Translations under genes and position numbers: made by a program | Part shown: positions 1-4,939 of the stretch, piece after piece | How positions within the stretch are numbered: position 1 is the stretch's first letter | How the letters are laid out: each line of letters begins with the position of its first letter | Assembly (NCBI GenBank): GCA_021788565.1 | Contig: JAJYKO010000483.1 | Coordinates: 1-5,297, forward strand | Length of the DNA stretch: 5,297 nucleotides | Reading direction: 5' to 3' | Source of the DNA: Chloroflexota bacterium | GTDB taxonomy: Bacteria; Chloroflexota; UBA6077 | Notes under the pieces: generated by a model | The model's input: the letters and a program-made list of their open reading frames with translations, nothing else | Told to the model about the DNA's origin: nothing | Databases searched by the model: none

Positions 1-42
1 GGCTGCAAGTTCCGGTGCTTGGCGGAAGCGGCCGAGCGCTAA
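1..42 (+). CDS. Possible C-terminal tail of an upstream gene (partial)
   Basis: Frame 1 is open from the first base and ends at TAA (40-42), giving a 13-residue tail, GCKFRCLAEAAER. The spaced Cys pair and the charged end are compatible with a real protein terminus on the same strand as all other genes, but the piece is too short to assign. The stop codon overlaps the left arm of an 8-bp inverted repeat (38-45). It could equally be chance open frame. Confidence 0.25.
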   Translation, partial: GCKFRCLAEAAER

Positions 43-131
43 CCTCCTGAGTCCTGTTCAGGCGTCGCGCCACCCGGTTCCGCCCATAAGATCCCACAGT
101 AGCGCGTACCATTCCTGTGCTGCAGGTTAGC
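38..131. repeat. Inverted repeat GCTAACCT / AGGTTAGC upstream of the pRiA4b ORF-3-like gene
   Basis: GCTAACCT (38-45) is the exact reverse complement of AGGTTAGC (124-131), with 78 bp between them. The arms contain CTAAC and GTTAG, which resemble the outer core sites of integron attC sites. The left arm carries the TAA stop of the preceding open frame, as often happens in gene cassettes. Against this, the bases flanking the cores do not fit the RYYYAAC / GTTRRRY consensus, no clear inner paired boxes are visible, and 8-bp inverted repeats are expected by chance in a window this size. The repeat itself is observed; a function is speculative. Confidence 0.3.
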
Positions 132-163
132 AACCGACCAACACAGTAGGCGTCCGGAGGGCT

Positions 164-811
164 ATGCCTCCAAGGCGGGTGGTAACCTTGGCATCGCGTC
201 GGGCTCGGAAGCGAGTCCAGCTGAAGCAGGTCCACCAGTTCCTGGTCGCACTTAGCCAGACGGAGCCCCTGGTGTGGCGCCGCATCCAGGTGCCCGAGTA
301 CTACTCGTTCTGGGACCTGCACGTCGCCATCCAGGACGCCATGGGCTGGCTGGACTACCACCTGCATGAGTTTGTGTTGCGGCACCCCCGAACCGGGCGC
401 GAGCAGCGCTTCGGGATCCCGGACGAGGACTTCCCGGACCAGCGGCCGGTGCTGCCGGACTGGAAGGTCCGGGTATCGGATTATGTGACGGAGGAGGCAC
501 CGCTCGTCTTGTACGTGTACGACTTCGGAGACGATTGGCGGCACGCGTTGACTTACGAAGGCACTTGGCCCGCGCAGGCCGGACGTTTCTACCCGGCCTG
601 TTTGGCCGGCGCAGGCGCCTGCCCGCCGGAGGACGTTGGTGGCGTGCACGGTTTTGCGGAGTTCCTGGAGGCCATCGCGAATCCGAAGCACCCCGAGCAC
701 GCCGAGTATCTGACGTGGGTGGGCGGCAGCTACGACCCGGCGGCCTTCGAGCTGGCCAAGGTGGAATTCGATGATCCCCGGGAGCGCTTCAAGCAGGCCT
801 TCGAGGAGTAG
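164..811 (+). CDS. Plasmid pRiA4b ORF-3-like family protein
   Basis: This 215-residue protein matches the plasmid pRiA4b ORF-3-like family (PRiA4_ORF3 fold), a widespread group of cytoplasmic proteins with no established biochemical activity, often found on plasmids, islands and in accessory regions. Family hallmarks appear in order: a first strand with P35-x-VWRRI and VP (35-44), SFxDLHxAIQxAMGW (48-62), HLHEF (66-70), YDFGDDW followed by H (119-127), CL-x-GxGACPPEDVGG (146-160), and YDPxxF (190-195) near the C-terminus. The length is typical for a single-domain member. Residues 1-22 form a strongly basic extension (R4, R5, R12, R13, R15, K16, R17, K21) before the domain begins near V23. The ATG is preceded by GGAGG at 156-160 with only a 3-base spacer; the next in-frame start (GTG 179) is 18 bases away, so ATG 164 is preferred. 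It has no close partner: 190 bp separate it from the next gene. Family assignment is firm; function is unknown. Confidence 0.9.
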   Translation: MPPRRVVTLASRRARKRVQLKQVHQFLVALSQTEPLVWRRIQVPEYYSFWDLHVAIQDAMGWLDYHLHEFVLRHPRTGREQRFGIPDEDFPDQRPVLPDWKVRVSDYVTEEAPLVLYVYDFGDDWRHALTYEGTWPAQAGRFYPACLAGAGACPPEDVGGVHGFAEFLEAIANPKHPEHAEYLTWVGGSYDPAAFELAKVEFDDPRERFKQAFEE

Positions 812-1001
812 GCAGCGCCAGTCGGGTGCGCTTCGCAGGCCCTGCCCGGTCTCCCGGAGTCGCCCGCCAGCGCTCGCGAGCTTCAACTGACGCTCCCCTA
901 ACGGTGCCGCATTACGCTACACCCCGGCAGATGCCGTAACCCGATCTGGCCTAAGACCCGGAGGATTTCTTGCGCGCTGCACCCTGGGGCGCCGTCACTC
1001 C

Positions 1002-1253
1002 ATGGCCGAGCCGTTGGGTTCCCTCGAACGGCTTCGGAGGATCATGGCGATCCTCGCCGAGGAGGGCATCGCCGGCTACTTGCCACGTCAGTATGGGGTC
1101 ACGCTGGAGCGAGAGGCCGAGGTGATCGAGATCGTGCGATCCTCTCCGACCGGTAAGCAGGATCTGCCGAGCTACATGTTGGGTGTTGCTCCGGGGGCGA
1201 GCCGGGAGAACATCGAGCGGGCCGCCCGGCGGATCATCGAAGAGATTCCATAG
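1002..1253 (+). CDS. Small hypothetical protein (83 aa, or 69 aa from an internal start)
   Basis: This gene is not recognised. The product is small, soluble and charged, with a predicted helical N-terminus rich in Leu, Arg and Glu (residues 6-24), a middle segment containing YLPRQYGV (26-33) and EAEVIEIVRSSPTGKQDLP (38-56), and a helical C-terminal tail ENIERAARRIIEEIP. It has no signal peptide or membrane segment. ATG 1002 has no good ribosome-binding site; a GGAGGA at 960-965 is about 36 bases upstream. The in-frame ATG 1044 is preceded by GGAGG (1036-1040) with a 3-base spacer, the same arrangement as for the gene at 164, so a 69-residue product is plausible. It ends 70 bp before the PD-(D/E)XK gene on the same strand and could be its operon leader gene. 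A small DNA-binding or regulatory protein is possible, but nothing in the sequence proves it. Confidence 0.55.
   Translation: MAEPLGSLERLRRIMAILAEEGIAGYLPRQYGVTLEREAEVIEIVRSSPTGKQDLPSYMLGVAPGASRENIERAARRIIEEIP
1036..1040 (+). promoter_or_regulatory. GGAGG motif supporting an alternative start at ATG 1044
   Basis: GGAGG lies three bases before ATG 1044, inside the small hypothetical gene and in its frame. The upstream ATG 1002 lacks a comparable motif, so this site favours the shorter product. The 3-base spacer is shorter than usual but equals the spacer of the gene starting at 164. Confidence 0.4.
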
Positions 1254-1311
1254 GCTTGAGCCGCGCCCACGACGTGCAAGCGCGATGGTCCGACCCGTCA
1301 CAAACCTACGC

Positions 1312-1317
1312 AGGAGG
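1312..1317 (+). promoter_or_regulatory. Shine-Dalgarno AGGAGG deciding the GTG 1324 start
   Basis: A perfect AGGAGG sits six bases before GTG 1324. The in-frame ATGs further upstream (1183, inside the preceding gene, and 1285) have no such motif. Translation of the downstream PD-(D/E)XK protein therefore most likely starts at the GTG. Confidence 0.7.
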
Positions 1318-1323
1318 GCGACA

Positions 1324-1764
1324 GTGCCGGATACGCTTCTGGCCACGCAGACGACCGGCAACATTGGGCGGTATTACGTCTGCTATCGACTGTCGCAGCT
1401 GGGCTGGAACGTCATGCCCACGTCGCGAAACGCTCGGGGGATCGACATCCTGCTGTACAGCCAAGACGGGAAGCGCACGAGGACTGTGCAAGTGAAGGCA
1501 CTCTCCCGGCGAGCGGCAGTCCCGCTTGGACACGGTCTCGACCACCTTATCGCGGACTTCGTGATCGTTTGCCGTGGCGTTCACAACGGCCAGCCCGAGT
1601 GTTTCGTACTCACGCCGAGAGAGGTGCGACGCGGTTCTGCGCGACAGGGGACGGGTGCCAAGGCGAGCTACTGGCTCAGCCGGACGAAGTACGAGGCCGA
1701 GCAGTTCCGTGAGAAGTGGCGCCGCGTAGGCCCCGGCGCGGCGAAGGGCGCACTCGCCCAGTAG
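1324..1764 (+). CDS. Predicted PD-(D/E)XK-fold nuclease-like protein, small standalone
   Basis: This 146-residue protein starts at GTG 1324, chosen because of the strong AGGAGG at 1312-1317. The N-terminal half has a PD-(D/E)XK signature: an alpha-helix with GNIGRYYVCYRLSQLGW (12-28), an Asp at the end of the first core strand in RGIDILLY (D41), then a second strand ending QVK (Q56, K58), the Q-x-K variant of E-x-K used by some Mrr-like and resolvase-like enzymes. The remainder (WLSRTKYEAEQFREKWRR near the end) resembles the C-terminus of small uncharacterised standalone proteins of this fold found across bacteria. The helix position often holding Glu is Tyr or Arg here, so activity is not certain. 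The likely role is DNA binding or cleavage in the cytoplasm; substrate unknown. It is followed after 29 bp by a Cys-containing small protein with its own good ribosome-binding site, suggesting a two-gene transcription unit. Fold assignment is fairly secure; biological function is inferred. Confidence 0.75.
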   Translation: MPDTLLATQTTGNIGRYYVCYRLSQLGWNVMPTSRNARGIDILLYSQDGKRTRTVQVKALSRRAAVPLGHGLDHLIADFVIVCRGVHNGQPECFVLTPREVRRGSARQGTGAKASYWLSRTKYEAEQFREKWRRVGPGAAKGALAQ

Positions 1765-1793
1765 CGCAGCAGCCCGACTGAAGGAGAATCGCC

Positions 1794-2216
1794 ATGGCTA
1801 GCTGGGTCGCTTGCGAACGGAACCACGGCGCCGGAGCGTGTCGCCCAGAAGCTGTGCGACTTGCGAAGACTGGTGTGATTGGCAAGTGCCGCAGGGCCGA
1901 TTGTGGCGCTGACGTTCGCGACTTTGTCGGCCATCGCTATCCCGGCAAGGGCCAGGCCACATACCGCCTGGTCCATGTCGCTCGCCTCCATAGCGACGCT
2001 GAGGCCGAATCCGAGGGCTACGATCCGATGCTCTTCGTCCTGGAGAACGCTGCTTCTAGGGAGCGGGTCCTGTGGCCGTTCTACTGGACGAAGGACCGAC
2101 ACAAGCGCTGGCACGTGGGGCAGTATCCGCCGCTGATTAGCGCCAAGGAGCTTGGCGGGTTGATCAAGCGGCTGTCTGGTAGTGAGCGGAGGGAGGTTCG
2201 CAGGGCGATGGCGTAA
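1794..2216 (+). CDS. Hypothetical protein with Cys/His cluster and aromatic C-terminal motif
   Basis: This 140-residue protein is not assigned to a named family. AAGGAG (1781-1786) lies seven bases before the ATG, a good translation start. The N-terminal third has C7, H11, C16, C32 and C37 (the last two as CRRADCG), a spacing that could bind one zinc ion in an irregular zinc-ribbon-like fold. The middle (residues 56-66) has alternating hydrophobic residues, TYRLVHVARLH. The C-terminal half has the distinctive run PMLFVLEN, then VLWPFYWTKD (93-102) and WHVGQYPPL (107-115), followed by a helix ELGGLIKRL. It has no signal peptide or membrane segment. The start is 29 bp after the stop of the small PD-(D/E)XK protein, so the two are probably co-transcribed, and this protein could be a DNA-binding or accessory partner. 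A long open frame on the opposite strand covers this gene but lacks a credible start context and a recognisable product. Confidence 0.65.
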   Translation: MASWVACERNHGAGACRPEAVRLAKTGVIGKCRRADCGADVRDFVGHRYPGKGQATYRLVHVARLHSDAEAESEGYDPMLFVLENAASRERVLWPFYWTKDRHKRWHVGQYPPLISAKELGGLIKRLSGSERREVRRAMA

Positions 2217-2352
2217 GCACTCCAACCGCAGCATCCGCCACACTTGGTCGAGGAAGAGCGCCGCCGTACACGAGTGATCGAATCGCCGAGCGGTTTCGAC
2301 GCCTTGATGGCCTGCCGAAGCTCTGCCGACGCCACCAACGAGGGGTCCGTGG

Positions 2353-3543
2353 ATGTTTGAATCTCGAGTCTTCAACATGCGCGACCTTATCGAGTTCGAG
2401 CAGGGCGCCCCAATACCCGGGAACCCTCCCTGGGCGGATCTACACTTTTGCCCCGTGACGCACGTGCGGGACCACCGTTTGCACGGCCCTGGCGTCTACG
2501 AGTTCTTCTTCAAAGGGCGCCCTCTCTACCTGGGAAGCTTCTGCCCGGTCGGGGGGGACGTCCTAAAGACACGCTGGATTCGGCATGCCGGCACGCTGAC
2601 GCTTCGCGACCAAAGACTTTCGCTAAACAAGCGTGTAGTCTGGCAAGTCTGCGGCCTTCTGCCGAAGTTCGGGCCCGATGCGAAGCAACTTGTGCGCGAT
2701 CTCGAGCAGGCCGATCCGGACGTCTTGGCCAAGGACCGAGGATTCCATTCTTCCAAGCACCGTGTCTTGTTCGCAGCGGAGCAATGGGGGATCTTCCGAC
2801 GTCTCGCACTTCAGGATCTCCGGTTCTTCCAAGTGGTGTACGTGCAAGTCCAACCCGATATCATCGCGATAAAACGCGGGGCAATCGAGATAGGACGGCG
2901 CGTGTCCGCTGCGGAAGAAAGGCTGATCAAGGAGCTTCGGCCGCGCTGCAACTGGCAGGCCGAAGGCTACGCCCCACGCTTGGACTACCCAATCGACGAC
3001 GCTCGCAAGAGAATCGAGAGGGTACTTCGGCAGGAACTTCAAGTTCCCGCCGGAAGCGCGCGGCTAGCCGCGGCAGATGCTGAAGAGCCGGCCAGCGGGG
3101 TGCGGAAGAGGCCTCATCCGCCTGAGGATGCCGATGTCGCGGACGGCAAGGCGCACGGCAATGCCTCGGAGCGGTTCTTCAGGTCCATTGACCACTCGCC
3201 GGCTGCGCGGACACTTGTTGGGCGAGTCATGAAACTCGCCGCGCAGTTGCAAGCAGAGGTTCACCATACAAGTACTCATGGAGGCGATTTCAGGATCCGG
3301 TGCGGGCATCCAGCCGGAAGGCCGCTGGAGCGGAACGTCCTCGCGATGTACTGGCAGAAGAAGTCTAGGGTGCTGAAATGCGAGATAGGGGTTCCGCTCC
3401 GCCTGTGCCGGGACATTGCCAAGAGGCAGGCGAACCACCGAGGGAAACCGCTGCCGACTCTGCTCTCGGTCGAACCCGGGGTTGATGACGAGCCGTTCGT
3501 CCGGATTGTCGACACGGCGGTACGCCGGTTCCGCGCCGAGTAG
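2353..3543 (+). CDS. Predicted GIY-YIG nuclease with long insertion and extra C-terminal domain
   Basis: This 396-residue protein carries the GIY-YIG catalytic elements in order: GVY (47-49), nine residues, YLG (59-61), then R74 and H78 (R-x3-H), and finally E188-x3-I-x4-P-x2-N200 in EERLIKELRPRCN. That last segment aligns position by position with EQNYIKLYQPRYN of the UvrC GIY-YIG domain. The R-x3-H and E-x11-N spacings also agree with those I recall for the restriction enzyme Eco29kI (R104/H108, E142/N154). The stretch between H78 and E188, about 110 residues, is much longer than in minimal domains. A charged, probably disordered linker (about 230-272) leads to a compact unrecognised C-terminal domain (about 273-396) with HHTSTHGGDFRIRCGH and MYWQKKSRVLKCEIGVP. 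GAGGGG (2340-2345) precedes the ATG by seven bases. No DNA methyltransferase is nearby, so a classical restriction role is unsupported. Catalytic residues are seen; target and role are unknown. Confidence 0.72.
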   Translation: MFESRVFNMRDLIEFEQGAPIPGNPPWADLHFCPVTHVRDHRLHGPGVYEFFFKGRPLYLGSFCPVGGDVLKTRWIRHAGTLTLRDQRLSLNKRVVWQVCGLLPKFGPDAKQLVRDLEQADPDVLAKDRGFHSSKHRVLFAAEQWGIFRRLALQDLRFFQVVYVQVQPDIIAIKRGAIEIGRRVSAAEERLIKELRPRCNWQAEGYAPRLDYPIDDARKRIERVLRQELQVPAGSARLAAADAEEPASGVRKRPHPPEDADVADGKAHGNASERFFRSIDHSPAARTLVGRVMKLAAQLQAEVHHTSTHGGDFRIRCGHPAGRPLERNVLAMYWQKKSRVLKCEIGVPLRLCRDIAKRQANHRGKPLPTLLSVEPGVDDEPFVRIVDTAVRRFRAE

Positions 3544-3559
3544 CGGCACACCTGCTCAA

Positions 3560-3694
3560 GTGACTACTGCCACCCCGCTCAGCCGCCAGCAGCCCTACGC
3601 GACCATCTGGTCCGAGCCGCTGCATACGTTTCGGGAGAAGACCGAACCGCCGGATGGGGTGGCGATCCTGCGACCGACAGAGCACCCTTGGTGA
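3560..3694 (+). CDS. Short open frame A, possibly first half of a frameshifted small protein
   Basis: A 44-residue frame begins at GTG 3560, 17 bp after the GIY-YIG gene, and ends at TGA 3692-3694. Third codon positions are mostly G or C (35 of 44 by my count), like the real genes here, and the product has a natural composition, including YATIWSEPLHTF and GVAILRPTEHPW. No ribosome-binding site precedes the GTG. The end overlaps the start of the next short frame (GTGATGATG). Reading across the junction in the -1 frame gives HPWVMMRTEYL, which looks like continuous protein. It may be a separate tiny gene coupled to the next, or the 5' half of a roughly 90-residue gene broken by a frameshift or sequencing error. 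Not recognised. Confidence 0.4.
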   Translation: MTTATPLSRQQPYATIWSEPLHTFREKTEPPDGVAILRPTEHPW

Positions 3695-3831
3695 TGATGC
3701 GAACGGAGTACCTGGAGATCGCCTCGCTGCAGGAGTGGGTCGCTTGGGCCGAGGCCTACGCTCAGAAGGTGAACCCGATGCAGACTTCGAAGAACAATGG
3801 GGTTGAGGCGCCGCGCGCGAGCCCTGAGTAG
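3691..3831 (+). CDS. Short open frame B, overlapping frame A
   Basis: A 46-residue frame opens with GTG ATG ATG (3691, 3694, 3697) and ends at TAG 3829-3831. The second start overlaps the stop of frame A in a TGATG arrangement typical of translational coupling. About 39 of 46 third positions are G or C, supporting coding. The product has a likely helix LQEWVAWAEAYAQKV (residues 13-27) and then a polar tail. It has no signal peptide and no recognised family. It may be translated by reinitiation after frame A, or be the second half of one disrupted protein. Together the two frames are the only content seen between 3544 and 3895; the last 64 bases before the next gene hold nothing identifiable. 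Confidence 0.4.
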   Translation: MMMRTEYLEIASLQEWVAWAEAYAQKVNPMQTSKNNGVEAPRASPE

Positions 3832-3895
3832 GGCTAACGTGATCCTACTTGGCCACCTTTGTTTGCGGCCCTAAATGGTATAGGAACACGGACCA

Positions 3896-4915
3896 ATGGC
3901 TACCTCAAAGCGTGAAGGCCTGCCCAGCCACCCCAGCTCAGCCGGCAGCTCGCCAATCGACTATCCCATCCTCGAAGCGGTGACGGAGCGTGATATTGAT
4001 CTCCTGCTGCTCGAGGAGATCCACGCGTCCGATGATTTCCGGCGATGGCTGAGGGAGCGTGCGTTTGGGGACGAAGGGACGGAGATCCAGTTCATCAACG
4101 CGTGGCACTCCGTTTCCGATCCGGTGGCGGGAGAGACGGACCTCCTCGTCCTCTTCGTAGACCCACGTGGGCATTCGTCAGCGCTGCTGCTCGAGGACAA
4201 GGTGGACGCTCCCTCGCAGCCCGACCAGGCCCGACGCTACAAGGAGCGTGGCGATTTCGGAATGCAGCAGGGGCGCTGGCAAGCATACAGGACCGTCATC
4301 GTCGCCCCCAAGCGCTACCTCCAGGGCGGCGGCGACGCAGCGGAGTATGATGCGCAGGTTTCCTACGAGGACGTCGGGGCGTGGCTGGGCCAGCATGGGG
4401 GTGAGTCGGATCGAGCGCGGTACCGGATTGCCGTGCTGCGGACTGCGATCGAACAGAATCGGCGCGGCTACAGTCCGAAGGTGGACCAGCGCGTGACACG
4501 GTTCTTCGAGGAATACTGGGAATGCGCTAGAGAGGAGTTCCCCGAACTGGAGATGGAGAGGCCTCGAAGGAGGCCGGCGGCGTCCCTGTGGGCAGGCTTC
4601 CACCCGCGGGCCTTGCCCAAGAACTGCAGGATTTGGCACAAGGCCGACATCGGGCGGGTGGACCTGGAGCTGAAGGGGGCTGCGTCGTCGGTAGAGCAAC
4701 TGCGACGTCGGTTGGCGCCGTATTTGGCGGCGGACACGCAAGTGGTAGCGGCGGGCAAGTCCGCTGCAGTGCGAATCCGAGTGCCGCGCCTTGATGCCCT
4801 GCAGCCATTCAAAGACCAACTCGACAAAGCTCGCGAGGGTCTGCGCGCCGCGTATCGTCTTCGCTATCAGGCGCCCCTGCTTGAAGGCCTTGATGGTGAG
4901 AGGCTGCCGACGTGA
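3896..4915 (+). CDS. PD-(D/E)XK nuclease superfamily protein (PDDEXK_4 type)
   Basis: This 339-residue protein matches the PD-(D/E)XK superfamily group annotated as PDDEXK_4, uncharacterised bacterial proteins often found near defence or mobile genes. Core elements are an N-terminal helix with Glu (DIDLLLLEEI, E40/E41), a first core strand ending GETDLLVLF with D82, a second strand LLLEDK with the E100-x-K102 motif, and a following helix with Q108 and Q111 (PSQPDQARRY). All catalytic positions are therefore present and activity is plausible. A second domain (about residues 228-330) has WHKADIGRVDLEL, GKSAAVRIRVPRLD and REGLRAAYRLR, also typical of these proteins. An in-frame stop at 3881 makes ATG 3896 the first ATG; AGGA (3882-3885) is ten bases upstream. 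The first 20 residues are low-complexity, rich in Ser and Pro. The ADP-ribosylglycohydrolase gene begins 24 bp after its stop, suggesting an operon. Substrate and role are unknown. Confidence 0.85.
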   Translation: MATSKREGLPSHPSSAGSSPIDYPILEAVTERDIDLLLLEEIHASDDFRRWLRERAFGDEGTEIQFINAWHSVSDPVAGETDLLVLFVDPRGHSSALLLEDKVDAPSQPDQARRYKERGDFGMQQGRWQAYRTVIVAPKRYLQGGGDAAEYDAQVSYEDVGAWLGQHGGESDRARYRIAVLRTAIEQNRRGYSPKVDQRVTRFFEEYWECAREEFPELEMERPRRRPAASLWAGFHPRALPKNCRIWHKADIGRVDLELKGAASSVEQLRRRLAPYLAADTQVVAAGKSAAVRIRVPRLDALQPFKDQLDKAREGLRAAYRLRYQAPLLEGLDGERLPT

Positions 4916-4939
4916 CCCCGTGACGCCTTGGCAGCGTCC

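Noticed and set aside
95..149. Direct repeat CACAGTAG at 95-102 and 142-149 upstream of the first gene
   Set aside because: Eight bases, only two copies and no match in position to promoter elements; likely chance.
872..881. Perfect 10-bp palindrome GCTCGCGAGC in the 812-1001 spacer
   Set aside because: Palindromes of this length are expected several times by chance in 5 kb, and no T-run follows, so it is not a credible terminator or operator.
1183..1323. Upstream extension of the PD-(D/E)XK protein to ATG 1183 or ATG 1285
   Set aside because: ATG 1183 lies inside the preceding gene in another frame and neither ATG has a ribosome-binding site, whereas GTG 1324 has a perfect AGGAGG six bases ahead and family similarity begins just after it.
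951..1364. A 137-codon minus-strand open frame opposite the small hypothetical gene
   Set aside because: The translation has the Arg/Pro/Gly-rich look of a shadow frame and no recognisable motif.
2217..2352. 136-bp spacer before the GIY-YIG gene examined for a small gene or recombination site
   Set aside because: No frame with a start and ribosome-binding site on the + strand, no convincing minus-strand product, no hairpin with T-run and no attC-like cores were found.
1668..2378. A 236-codon open frame on the minus strand across the Cys-containing gene
   Set aside because: It lies opposite a + strand gene with a good ribosome-binding site and sensible protein motifs; its own translation shows no recognisable domain. 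High-GC DNA commonly produces such antisense open frames.
2353..3543. Interpretation as a complete restriction-modification system
   Set aside because: Only a possible nuclease is present; no methyltransferase motifs were seen in any gene of the window.
3849..3884. Possible promoter before the PDDEXK_4 gene: TTGGCC, 17 bp, TAAATG, or TATAGG further down
   Set aside because: Matches to the consensus are weak, and the transcription start would fall on or beside the ribosome-binding site, leaving almost no leader.
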